Source: Paenibacillus sp. FSL H8-0548 | GTDB taxonomy: Bacteria; Bacillota; Bacilli; Paenibacillales; Paenibacillaceae | Reading direction: 5' to 3' | Assembly (NCBI RefSeq): GCF_038630985.1 | Contig: NZ_CP152049.1 | Span: 3,057,501 to 3,121,500 of the forward strand | DNA length: 64,000 nucleotides | Shown: piece after piece, positions 36,552 through 44,660 of the stretch | Layout of the letters: the number at the start of each line of letters is the position of its first letter | Numbering within the stretch: the stretch's first letter is position 1 | Notes under the pieces: model-generated | The model's database searches: none | Told to the model about the DNA's origin: nothing | What the model saw: the letters and a program-made list of their open reading frames with translations, nothing else | Program-made: the position numbers and the translations under genes

Positions 36552-37547
36552 TCATGCCTGAACATAATGTCCAATAAAGGCAGTCACCTTCTGCTCATAG
36601 CTCGTTTTGTCAACGAGATAAGCCATTCCGTGGCCAGCACCATCGACAATGAAGATTTCTTTGTCCGCTTTGCAGGCTTCATATAGCCTCCACACCATTT
36701 CAGTAGGCACGAAGGAATCGTCTGAGCCGTGGATGAAGAGGGTAGGCAGCTTGTTTTTCTCCAATTGTTTAAGTGCGGATGCTTCTTGGAAGTGATAACC
36801 AGCCTTTATCCAAGTCAGCAAGCTAGTGGTCTGCATAATAGGAAAGGCAGGCAGCTTGTAGATTCGTTTCAATTGATAGCGAAGCTGATCATAAACAGAG
36901 GTATAGCCGCAATCCTCCACAATAGCCTTTACTTGCTTCGGAACGTCCTCGCCGCTCACCATCATGACCGTTGCTCCGCCCATAGAAATGCCATGCAGAA
37001 CGATTTGTGCAGAATCACCAATGACCTCAATAACTTTATGAATCCACAGCAAGTAATCCTTCCGATCCGCCCACCCAAAGCCAATATAATTTCCTTCGCT
37101 CCTGCCATGACCGCGATCATCGGGCATCAGCACATTGTAGCCAAGCTCTTCATAATAAAATTGCGCAAAGCTGCCCATATCTTTTCCTTGGGATGAATAG
37201 CCATGGGCGAGAATGACGGTTTTGGTTGTTGGTACATGAGCTGCGAGGTAATAACCAACAAGCGCTAATCCATCATCTGTCGTGAGCTGCCAAGTATCGT
37301 ATACGTGGCTCTCGACCCATGTAATGCCTGTAGTTTCAACCGGAGTAGGCTGCACGTCATTCGTAACTTTTACCGTAGTTGGCTCATCTTCATCCTTGCT
37401 GCTAATCTCAGCCAAATCACTATTGTCACTCAAAAACGCCTTGGAATTTCGCTTGATCGCAACATTGTAGAAATAGTAGCTCAGGGCAATAAGTATTCCT
37501 AGCAGCACGAAAACTAAGCCCCCTGTTATTACAAATGGCAACTTCAT
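36552..37547 (-). CDS. membrane-anchored alpha/beta hydrolase
   Basis: A 331-residue hydrolase with an N-terminal membrane helix (FVITGGLVFVLLGILIALSY, residues about 4-23) and the catalytic domain outside the cell. Motifs: ILAHGYSSQGKDM (oxyanion region), nucleophile elbow HGISMGGATVMM, an Asp in LFIHGSDDSFVP and His in DGAGHGMAY. ATG 37547 has GAGGGG upstream; the frame opens at 37589 without one. Related to YkrD/bem46-like hydrolases; the substrate is unknown. Confidence 0.88.
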   Translation of the reverse strand: MKLPFVITGGLVFVLLGILIALSYYFYNVAIKRNSKAFLSDNSDLAEISSKDEDEPTTVKVTNDVQPTPVETTGITWVESHVYDTWQLTTDDGLALVGYYLAAHVPTTKTVILAHGYSSQGKDMGSFAQFYYEELGYNVLMPDDRGHGRSEGNYIGFGWADRKDYLLWIHKVIEVIGDSAQIVLHGISMGGATVMMVSGEDVPKQVKAIVEDCGYTSVYDQLRYQLKRIYKLPAFPIMQTTSLLTWIKAGYHFQEASALKQLEKNKLPTLFIHGSDDSFVPTEMVWRLYEACKADKEIFIVDGAGHGMAYLVDKTSYEQKVTAFIGHYVQA

Positions 37548-37774
37548 AATGAATAACCCCTCAAATTTCATTTTTCCAATAAGAAGCATTTCCTTTTAAA
37601 ATAGCAGTGTTCTCAGCAAGAAGCAATTTTTATAGCGTTGAAGCTATTTAATTGTAAGGAATGAAGCTGAAATGCTCCATGATTTACAAATAATAAAACT
37701 GCTGGTAACGTTGGCAAAACAATTTCTCGTTATGCTTGTCTGTGAGTGGATCTTATTAATGAGGAGTGGAAAAG

Positions 37775-39412
37775 TTGAACAAAACGATCGATCGAAAAAC
37801 GTTTCTTTCTTATTTGGGTACGGGAGCAGCTGCACTTGCAACAGCCTCGGCGGGGTTAGGCGTATTGAATGGGAAGGCATCTGCGATGTCTTCAACTGCT
37901 GATCATTTGTTTGGATTTAACACGAATCGTGTAAGCGGCTATTTTGAGCCCATAGAGCCCTCTAAGGAAGATCTGCTCCTCCTGCCAAAAAACTTCAAAT
38001 ATGATGTCGTAGCTGCTTTTGACGATGTTATTAACGGGGAGGGAGAGAAATTTGGCTCGGGCTGTGATTACAATGCCTATTTCCCGCTTGAGGGATCGAA
38101 TGTCCGTGGATTACTGGTCAATAACCATGAATACAGCACGATTTTCTCCATTGGTGCGGTAAAGGATGGGAAGATGACGGCTGATCAGCTGCATAAAAAT
38201 TTATATTATCAAGGCATGTCAGTTATAGAGGTGTATCGTGATGAAGCGGGAACATGGAAGATGGACACCGCCTCGAAGCATGCACGCCGAATTAATGGAT
38301 ATACAAAGTTTGTGCTTACAGGCCCAGCGAAGGGCGGGGCAGCACTGGGCGGTGCTGCCACAGCAGTCGGAACGTTCGCGAATTGTTCAGGAGGCGTGAC
38401 GCTGTGGAATACGGTGCTGTCCTGTGAAGAAAATTTTGCAGAGACGGCTGCTGCATCCAAGCTTCCAGAAACACATTATGGCTGGGTTATCGAGATCGAT
38501 CCGTTCGACAAGACATATCTGAAGAAGCATACGGCATTAGGCCGCTTCAACCACGAGAATACAGCGATGGGTCTAGCACCGGATGGGCGAGTGGTTGTCT
38601 ATATGGGGGATGACAAGAAGGATGCCTGTGTGTACAAATTCGTAAGTAAAGGCAAGTACGATAAGCTTAAGGGGCGAGCCAATTCTTCCTTGCTGGAGGA
38701 AGGCACGTTATATGTTGCCAATCTGAAAAGCGGGAAATGGGTACCGGTTACGCTGGAGGAAGTGACCAAAGCGATTAAGGAGAAGCCTGATTTGCAAAAG
38801 AAATTTAAAACGCAAGGCGACGTAGTGACCTATTGTCAGGAAGCGGCTTTGCTTGTAGGCGGAACGCCAACGGATCGTCCAGAGGACATTGAAATATCAC
38901 CGTTTGATAATACCATCTTCATTTGCCATACGAACAATGATAATCACGGCAATATTCACGGCCATATTACGCGGATCTTTGAAGTGAATAATGATTTAGG
39001 CTCTCTCGAATTTGATTTTGAAATATTTGCTGCTGGCGGGCGTCAGTCTGGTTTCAGCTCGCCAGATAACTTAGCCTTCGATTCCAATGGCGATCTGTGG
39101 GTCGTCACCGATATTTCCAGCAGCAGCCAAAATAAAGGCGTACATAAGCCCTTTATGAATAACGGCTTGTTTGTTATTCCGACGAGCGGTCCAGACAAAG
39201 CAAATGCGCTGCAATTCGCATCGGCTCCTGTGGAAAGCGAGCTGACAGGGCCATACTTTACACCTGATGAACAAACCTTGTTTTTATCTGTACAGCATCC
39301 CGGAGAGAACACGACAGATTTAAGCAAGCCAACCAGCAGGTGGCCGCACCGAACAGGAGACAGTAAAGCGAGATGTGCAGTCGTTGCCATTAGCGGCTTT
39401 AAACTTGGGTAA
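37775..39412 (+). CDS. phoX: PhoX-type alkaline phosphatase
   Basis: A 545-residue exported protein of the PhoX (DUF839) family, monomeric phosphatases that use Ca and Fe. The N-terminus IDRKTFLSYLGTGAAALATA resembles a Tat signal with an RK pair in place of RR. Landmarks include GSGCDYNAYFP, VNNHEYSTIF, NCSGGVTLWNTVLSCEENF, TALGRFNHENTAM and SPDNLAFDSNGDLWVV. Stop is followed by a hairpin and then tatA-tatC, which would export it folded. TTG 37775 has GAGGAG 8 bases upstream; GTG 37766 is inside the site. No convincing Pho box was found. Confidence 0.9.
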   Translation: MNKTIDRKTFLSYLGTGAAALATASAGLGVLNGKASAMSSTADHLFGFNTNRVSGYFEPIEPSKEDLLLLPKNFKYDVVAAFDDVINGEGEKFGSGCDYNAYFPLEGSNVRGLLVNNHEYSTIFSIGAVKDGKMTADQLHKNLYYQGMSVIEVYRDEAGTWKMDTASKHARRINGYTKFVLTGPAKGGAALGGAATAVGTFANCSGGVTLWNTVLSCEENFAETAAASKLPETHYGWVIEIDPFDKTYLKKHTALGRFNHENTAMGLAPDGRVVVYMGDDKKDACVYKFVSKGKYDKLKGRANSSLLEEGTLYVANLKSGKWVPVTLEEVTKAIKEKPDLQKKFKTQGDVVTYCQEAALLVGGTPTDRPEDIEISPFDNTIFICHTNNDNHGNIHGHITRIFEVNNDLGSLEFDFEIFAAGGRQSGFSSPDNLAFDSNGDLWVVTDISSSSQNKGVHKPFMNNGLFVIPTSGPDKANALQFASAPVESELTGPYFTPDEQTLFLSVQHPGENTTDLSKPTSRWPHRTGDSKARCAVVAISGFKLG

Positions 39413-39435
39413 TATAGAATAAGGTGACTACGACA

Positions 39436-39464
39436 GCAGCCGCAGACTAGCTGTCTGCGGCTGC
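39436..39464 (+). other. perfect stem-loop between phoX and tatA
   Basis: GCAGCCGCAGAC (39436-39447), loop TAGCT, GTCTGCGGCTGC (39453-39464). It is a 12-bp GC-rich stem without a T tract, 24 bases after phoX. It may protect the phoX mRNA 3' end or reduce expression of the translocase genes. Confidence 0.7.
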
Positions 39465-39490
39465 CATTCAATGATGAAGGAGCTGTCATT

Positions 39491-39706
39491 ATGCCATTTG
39501 GCAATATTGGTATTGGGGGATTAGTGTTAATTCTTATTATTGCACTTATCATCTTCGGCCCGTCTAAGCTTCCAGAGCTTGGTCGTGCATTTGGAAGAAC
39601 ATTAAGCGAATTTAAAGGGGCTACTCGCGGCCTTATCAATGGTGAGGACGAAGAGAAGCGTAAGGAAGAGGAGTCGTCGAGGGTATCTGCATCGACTGTG
39701 AAGTAG
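39491..39706 (+). CDS. tatA: Tat translocase subunit TatA
   Basis: A 71-residue TatA/E-type protein: short N-terminal membrane helix ([19 protein letters not shown]), the [14 protein letters not shown] hinge, an amphipathic helix and a charged tail. It forms the pore of the twin-arginine export pathway. AAGGAGCTGTCATT precedes the ATG. Position between phoX and tatC mirrors the phoD-tatAd-tatCd module of B. subtilis. Confidence 0.95.
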   Translation: MPFGNIGIGGLVLILIIALIIFGPSKLPELGRAFGRTLSEFKGATRGLINGEDEEKRKEEESSRVSASTVK

Positions 39707-39707
39707 G

Positions 39708-40445
39708 ATGAGCGATCCGAACGATCAAAGCTTGCTGGGACATTTGGAGGAAATGCGCACAAGAATTATTCGGGTATTAGCTGCGTTTCTTGTTGCTATG
39801 GCAGCTGCGTTCATTTATGTGAGGGACATTTATCAATGGCTGGTCAGAGATTTGGATCAAAAGCTTGTGCTGCTTGGACCATCCGATGTGATTTGGGTCT
39901 ATATGATGATTGCAGGTGTCATCGCCATTGTAGTTACGCTCCCAATCGCGGCCTATCAAGCGTGGAAGTTCGTCACGCCAGCTGTGCCGAAGGAAGCGCA
40001 AAGGGCTGCACTGTTGTTTATACCGAGCATCAGTATGCTGTTTCTGCTAGGCATTTGCTTCGGCTATTTCATTTTGTTTCCGATGGTGCTTCACTTTATG
40101 AACCAAATAGCGGCAGCCGAGTTTGCTGCTATGTATACGGCTCAAAAGTATTTTACGTTCATGATTCATATGACGGTGCCCTTCGGACTTCTATTTGAAA
40201 TGCCGGCGATCGTCATGTTTCTGACGAAGCTAGGCATTCTTAATCCGGTGCGGCTGGCCAAAGCTCGTAAGCTCGCGTATTTTATACTCGCGCTCGTAGC
40301 GATTACGATCACTCCGCCTGATATTTTATCAGACATTATCGTTATCGTTCCGCTATTTCTGCTATATGAAATCAGTATATCCATCTCGAAGTTTGTTTAC
40401 CGCAAGCAGCTGAGGCTGGCAAGTGAAGAGGGCATGGCTGCTTAA
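39708..40445 (+). CDS. tatC: Tat translocase subunit TatC
   Basis: A 245-residue six-helix membrane protein that recognises Tat signal peptides. HLEEMRTRIIRVLAAF at the N-terminus contains the conserved Glu/Arg pair; FVTPAVPKEAQRAALLF, FGLLFEMPAIVMFLTKLG and ITITPPDILSD are signature segments. The ATG lies one base after the tatA stop, so the two are translationally coupled. Confidence 0.96.
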   Translation: MSDPNDQSLLGHLEEMRTRIIRVLAAFLVAMAAAFIYVRDIYQWLVRDLDQKLVLLGPSDVIWVYMMIAGVIAIVVTLPIAAYQAWKFVTPAVPKEAQRAALLFIPSISMLFLLGICFGYFILFPMVLHFMNQIAAAEFAAMYTAQKYFTFMIHMTVPFGLLFEMPAIVMFLTKLGILNPVRLAKARKLAYFILALVAITITPPDILSDIIVIVPLFLLYEISISISKFVYRKQLRLASEEGMAA

Positions 40446-40478
40446 CAGTAGGATTACTCTCAAGTGAACGAGTGTTAT

Positions 40479-40520
40479 AAAGAAACAAGGCTTTCTTGAA
40501 AGAGAAAGTCCTGTTTCTTT
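40479..40520 (+). terminator. stem-loop terminator after tatC
   Basis: AAAGAAACA (40479-40487) pairs with TGTTTCTTT (40512-40520), and CTTTCT with AGAAAG inside it. It may stop both tatC and the convergent gene. Confidence 0.65.
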
Positions 40521-40612
40521 GCCCTATTTATACCTATTCCCAAAATTATCCGGCCTTTTTTCACTTGATAATCGTGCATATATGTTATAAATCGGCAGCT
40601 TCTCTTTCGAGG

Positions 40613-41806
40613 TTAGCTGCCCGGCAGTATTAAACCAGTCCCCATAAAAACCTGATCAACACTCATATTAGCGGTTGTCGCTGTGTCACCGCCTATTTTG
40701 AAAACATTGGAGCCTGATCCTAGACTTGCTGCTCCGCTCCATCTGAGAGTCCCATCCACGTATAAGTCATAAGTGTAGTTAGATTTAACGACAACTCGAT
40801 AATTGTGATAGATGGTAGTATTCAGCGTAAAGCTTTTCGTCGGACTGGATGCTTTGTTTTGTGCTGTGCCGGATGTTCCATAAGTTAAATAAAGGCTAAT
40901 CTGATAGTTTGCGTTCCGAGCGGTAATTTCATTGAGTGTGCCCGCGGCGTTTACTTTAGCCCTCACCTCAAACGTAAACGCTTCTGAAGGGGTGCTGATA
41001 TGGTTCTTGGTAATATAACTGTAGCTTCCAGTGGTTGTTCCAGTATCAATGATATTGACATCGTTATTATATTGGACAAAGCTTCCGTTTCCAGTGGTAG
41101 ACCATCCGCTGCTGTAGTTGCTCATATTGTCGCTAAATATATTCCATGGCGTATTCAGGACCGTCCTTGCGTAAGCGATCTGTCCGTCCAGCCTTGGACC
41201 TTGCTCATAAAACATGTACATCGTGTCTCCGATCGTGATGAAGTTTGGTGAAGCGGCTCTTCCTCGATCTATGGTTGTATCGGAATCATATAATACGCCT
41301 AGATGATTTTGCAGATTAAAGTTTGCTCCGACCTCTGTGATATGAATATTGCCCGAGGAGGCGTGGTAGGCAACGTAATAGTTTCCATTCCAAGGGAAGA
41401 AGGTTGGGCCTGAAAGGTTAGTGCCTTCTTCAGAATTGGGCGAAATAAGCGGAGCTTGCTGAGTGGTCCAATTCAGACCATCATTAGACCAAGCAAGATA
41501 GATATGTCTTGTATTATTAGTTTGATTCCCCATTAAAAGCATGATATATTTGTTGTTTTTAGATGGGATTGTATATTTGAACACTTTGGCGTAAGAGGTT
41601 TCCGTTAAACCGGTGAAATTACTTGTACTTAAAGCAACTTTATTATAGGTGAAATTGATTCCATCTGTAGAGGTTGCGATACGCATGGTCGTGTTTTCTC
41701 CATGGTAATACATATAATATTTATTTTCGATATCATTCCAGAACATATACGGGGAGGAAACATGTGTTACATTATAGTAGGGTGACCAGTAAACGCATAT
41801 GGACAC
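40613..41806 (-). CDS. GH43-like beta-propeller glycosidase with lectin-like C-terminal domain; doubtful start
   Basis: A 397-residue protein. The N-terminal part (about 1-235) has repeated blades of a GH43/GH32-type five-bladed propeller: SSPYMFWNDIENKYYMYYHG, RIATSTDGINF, YLAWSNDGLNWTTQ, GPTFFPWNGNYYVAYHASSG and RAASPNFITIGDTMYMFYEQ. The C-terminal part (about 236-397) is beta-rich and lectin-like. There is no signal peptide. GTG 41806 immediately abuts AAAGGAGA, which is too close. An ATG at 41798 has ideal spacing but its frame stops after eight codons; losing one T would join it to this frame (M-R-Y-W-S-P). A small N-terminal frameshift is therefore possible. Its promoter shares operator and cre layout with the ABC transporter at 44661. 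Confidence 0.7.
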   Translation of the reverse strand: MSICVYWSPYYNVTHVSSPYMFWNDIENKYYMYYHGENTTMRIATSTDGINFTYNKVALSTSNFTGLTETSYAKVFKYTIPSKNNKYIMLLMGNQTNNTRHIYLAWSNDGLNWTTQQAPLISPNSEEGTNLSGPTFFPWNGNYYVAYHASSGNIHITEVGANFNLQNHLGVLYDSDTTIDRGRAASPNFITIGDTMYMFYEQGPRLDGQIAYARTVLNTPWNIFSDNMSNYSSGWSTTGNGSFVQYNNDVNIIDTGTTTGSYSYITKNHISTPSEAFTFEVRAKVNAAGTLNEITARNANYQISLYLTYGTSGTAQNKASSPTKSFTLNTTIYHNYRVVVKSNYTYDLYVDGTLRWSGAASLGSGSNVFKIGGDTATTANMSVDQVFMGTGLILPGS

Positions 41807-41817
41807 TCTCCTTTAAT

Positions 41818-41888
41818 TGTAATCGCTTTCAATTCTAGTATAAACGAGTAAATAGTTAGGGTTAATGACCTAATGTATAGAAAAGGTT
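41818..41888 (-). promoter_or_regulatory. promoter of the GH43-like gene: regulator site, -10 and cre
   Basis: On the minus strand: AACCTTTTCT-N2-ACATTAGGTCATTA (41888-41863), 20 bases, -10 TATACT (41842-41837), then a full match to the cre consensus, TTGAAAGCGATTACA (41832-41818). No -35 consensus exists; the first site replaces it, as expected for an activator. The 26-bp site recurs at 44551-44576 with the same 20-bp distance to the -10. Confidence 0.75.
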
Positions 41889-41966
41889 TGAAATGTACTG
41901 ATTCGTACGTTGATCGAAACCTGTTTTTGAAAGGCATCTTGATTTGGATAGGTGGGGATTCTGGCT

Positions 41967-43730
41967 TTGAAAGCAAAAAAGTTGTTTTTATCACTGCGGA
42001 TGAAGTTTGTTATTCTTTTTTTTCTACTCATTACAATTCCCTTTTTCTTTATCGGCTTTATTACTTACAAGCAATATTCTAGCAATGTAGAGGAGGATGC
42101 TATCGCTTATACGGAGCAGATTATCGATCAAATTACGATTAATTTGGATCGCTATATGAAGGATATGGACCGATTAACCTTAGCGCCGTATTACGATAAT
42201 AATGTCATTGGAATTCTAAGGGCGCACTTATCGGAAAGCACGATGGGGGCTTTTGTAAAAACAGAAGAAACGGCGAAAATGAACCTTATGATTTCGTCTC
42301 TTGCTATTGATCGAAGTGAGCTGCAAAGCATTGCGATATTCGCTAATGACGGCACGATATTCAGCAATTTACAAGGAAGCATCGCCCAGCATTGGGAGTA
42401 TTCAGCGAATATATGGATGAAAGACGTTATTGCAGCGGATGGTGACTTAGTCATAATCCCGCCGCATGATGTCAGCTATTATATTGGTAAAAATAGAGAG
42501 GTCGTTTCGATTGCTAGAGTAGTAAGGGCAGCCGTTACCAATGAGCATCTCGGCATTGTGAAGATTGATTTGTCTGAGCTGGGCTTTGAAAAAATTCTGG
42601 GCTCCGCAAGCTTTAGTCGGAATAGTCATATCTATGTCTCGGATCGTGAAGACCGGCTTTTGTATCCGCTCCATGGCAGGGATGATTTGATTGCAGCAGG
42701 GCCAAAGATAACGATTGACGGGGAAACCTTTATTACAGCAACCAAGCAATCGGGCTACACAGGCATGCAGGTAACGGTGCTTATCCCGCAGGATGATATG
42801 AAGGCAGGCGCGCGTCAATTAACTCGCTCTACACTTATCATTTCACTAATGGCTATTCTACTCGCCTATTTTGCAGCAGGAGTTGCTTCTGGAAGACTGC
42901 TCAAGCCGATCCGACATTTGCAAACGAAGATGAAAAAGGTGCAAAAAGGAGATTTTCGTGAACGGGCGGTCGTGTCTACCTATGATGAAATTGGTCAGCT
43001 TACTTTTGGCTTTAATGTAATGGTCACAGAAATTGAAAGATTGGTGAAAGAGGTTTATGAGAGTAAGCTCCGAGAAAGTGAAGCGGAATTTTATGCCCTG
43101 CAGAGTCAGATGAATCCGCATTTTATATATAATACGTTGGAATCTATTAATTCACTTGCTTTGCAATCCAATCAATTCGAGGTATCGGATGTGGTTGTCA
43201 ATTTAGGTCGGCTTCTGAGGTATACGGTAGATCGAAAGGACAAGTATGTTTTTGTAAAGGATGAAGTTTCATTTGTGCAGGCGTATCTTGAAATTCAATC
43301 GACTCGATTAGGCATTAAGCTTGAAACGGAATTTCATATCGAAATTGGGCATGATTACTTGCTGATTCCGAAGCTTATCCTCCAGCCGTTAATTGAAAAT
43401 GTGATTGAACACGCCCTTACGGATGAACCGGTTACATTGAAGATAAAGACAAGAATAGATCAGGACGACCTGCTTATTCTGATTGAAGATGATGGTGCTG
43501 GCATGACTGCTGCTCGTATGGACTATGTTGAGAAGCATATGTATGCCGAGCAGGATGAAACGATCAAGCAGCGATTTGGTGAAAAGAAGAAGGAATTTGC
43601 GCTGCGCAACGTGCATCGGCGCTTGTATTTGCTGTATGGAGAAGGCTATGGTCTGTTTATTCAAAAGACTCATCATCAGGGGCTTCAATTATTGCTGCGC
43701 ATTCCATTACGCTACGAAGAGGAGAACTAA
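41967..43730 (+). CDS. YesM-type sensor histidine kinase
   Basis: A membrane kinase of about 587 residues. Layout: membrane helix (FVILFFLLITIPFFFIGF), extracellular dCache-type sensor (about 40-280), second helix (LIISLMAILLAYFAAGVASG), HAMP (LLKPIRHLQTKMKKVQKGDF), His kinase domain with FYALQSQMNPHFIYNTLESI containing the phospho-acceptor His, and an HATPase region with LILQPLIENVIEHAL and IEDDGAGMTAAR. TTG 41967 has GGTGGGG about 10 bases upstream; GTG 41952 overlaps that site. It pairs with the regulator starting 4 bases after it and is divergent from the GH43-like gene. Confidence 0.93.
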   Translation: MKAKKLFLSLRMKFVILFFLLITIPFFFIGFITYKQYSSNVEEDAIAYTEQIIDQITINLDRYMKDMDRLTLAPYYDNNVIGILRAHLSESTMGAFVKTEETAKMNLMISSLAIDRSELQSIAIFANDGTIFSNLQGSIAQHWEYSANIWMKDVIAADGDLVIIPPHDVSYYIGKNREVVSIARVVRAAVTNEHLGIVKIDLSELGFEKILGSASFSRNSHIYVSDREDRLLYPLHGRDDLIAAGPKITIDGETFITATKQSGYTGMQVTVLIPQDDMKAGARQLTRSTLIISLMAILLAYFAAGVASGRLLKPIRHLQTKMKKVQKGDFRERAVVSTYDEIGQLTFGFNVMVTEIERLVKEVYESKLRESEAEFYALQSQMNPHFIYNTLESINSLALQSNQFEVSDVVVNLGRLLRYTVDRKDKYVFVKDEVSFVQAYLEIQSTRLGIKLETEFHIEIGHDYLLIPKLILQPLIENVIEHALTDEPVTLKIKTRIDQDDLLILIEDDGAGMTAARMDYVEKHMYAEQDETIKQRFGEKKKEFALRNVHRRLYLLYGEGYGLFIQKTHHQGLQLLLRIPLRYEEEN

Positions 43731-43733
43731 ACT

Positions 43734-44516
43734 ATGCTTCAAATTTTACTTGTTGAGGATGAAATCAACCTTCGCTCACGCTTTAGCAAGCTGCTGGAGG
43801 ATGTGATTGGCGGCTGTAAGGTAGTAGGCGAGGCATCGAATGGACTAGAGGCGTTGGAGTGGCTGAAAACAAATGTAACGGACATCGTCATTACGGATAT
43901 TCGGATGAAGGATATGAATGGAATCGAGCTCATGAAGCGTTTAAAGGAACAGAGTCCTTCGATGCCAGTAGTAATCATTAGCGGTTATAACGATTTCATC
44001 TATGTTAGGGAAGCACTGCGATACGAGGTAGCTGATTATTTGCTTAAACCTCTGGATCGAGTTGAGTTGACGCAGGTGATCCAAAAGCTGACGAATAAGC
44101 TCAAAGGAAACCAAACTTTAACTATAGAGCGGCGTTCGGTTGTGGAGAATCCAGCTTCTAATGCTGCAAGCCCAGCGGCTGCAGATGAGGTGAAGGAGCG
44201 TCAAATCATTCGTAAAATTAAGGAGATTATTGCGCTGCGGCTGGAACAGGATATCTCCCTTCAATACATAGCAGATCAAGTAAATCTGAATCATCGTTAT
44301 TTATCCGTGTTGTTTAAGACGGAAACAGGTGTAAATCTATCGGATTATGTAACACAATGCCGTATGGAGAAAGCCAAAGGCTTGTTAAAGCATACGCAGC
44401 TTAAAATTCAAGATATTTCGCGGCTGGCGGGATACCCCAATACGAAATATTTTATGTCGGTATTTAAACAGGTGGTTGGATTTACTCCTACCGAATACCG
44501 CGATCATCAGCAATAA
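43734..44516 (+). CDS. YesN-type response regulator with AraC DNA-binding domain
   Basis: A 260-residue regulator. The receiver domain (1-120) has the acidic pocket E8-D9-E10 and phosphoacceptor D55 in IVITDIRMKDMNG, with the conserved Lys in DYLLKPLD. The AraC domain (about 165-260) has the two helix-turn-helices LQYIADQVNLNHRYLSVLFK and IQDISRLAGYPNTKYFMSVF. It is the best candidate to bind the shared 26-bp sites at 41863 and 44551, one on each side of the two-component genes. GAGGAG precedes the ATG. Confidence 0.94.
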   Translation: MLQILLVEDEINLRSRFSKLLEDVIGGCKVVGEASNGLEALEWLKTNVTDIVITDIRMKDMNGIELMKRLKEQSPSMPVVIISGYNDFIYVREALRYEVADYLLKPLDRVELTQVIQKLTNKLKGNQTLTIERRSVVENPASNAASPAAADEVKERQIIRKIKEIIALRLEQDISLQYIADQVNLNHRYLSVLFKTETGVNLSDYVTQCRMEKAKGLLKHTQLKIQDISRLAGYPNTKYFMSVFKQVVGFTPTEYRDHQQ

Positions 44517-44550
44517 AGTTTGGAGATTTGTCAGTAATCAATACAATTCG

Positions 44551-44623
44551 AACCTTTTCTGAACATTAGGTCATTATAAGGATCTTTTCTATTTTATATA
44601 ATCAGATTATGAAAACGCTTTAA
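44551..44623 (+). promoter_or_regulatory. promoter of the ABC transporter operon: regulator site, -10 and cre
   Basis: AACCTTTTCT-N2-ACATTAGGTCATTA (44551-44576), 20 bases, TATAAT (44597-44602), then ATGAAAACGCTTTAA (44609-44623), a cre match with one deviation. The arrangement duplicates that of the GH43-like gene promoter. Confidence 0.75.
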
Positions 44624-44660
44624 AAGGTGGATTCAAAAAAGCTAAAAAGGGGATTCGGCT

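Noticed and set aside
37600-37774. Pho boxes upstream of phoX
   Set aside because: Single TTTACA-like words occur, but no tandem TT(A/T/C)ACA repeats with 4-6 bp spacing could be found.
39043-39762. 239-codon minus-strand frame opposite phoX/tatA
   Set aside because: Shadow of the well-supported phoX and tatA genes.
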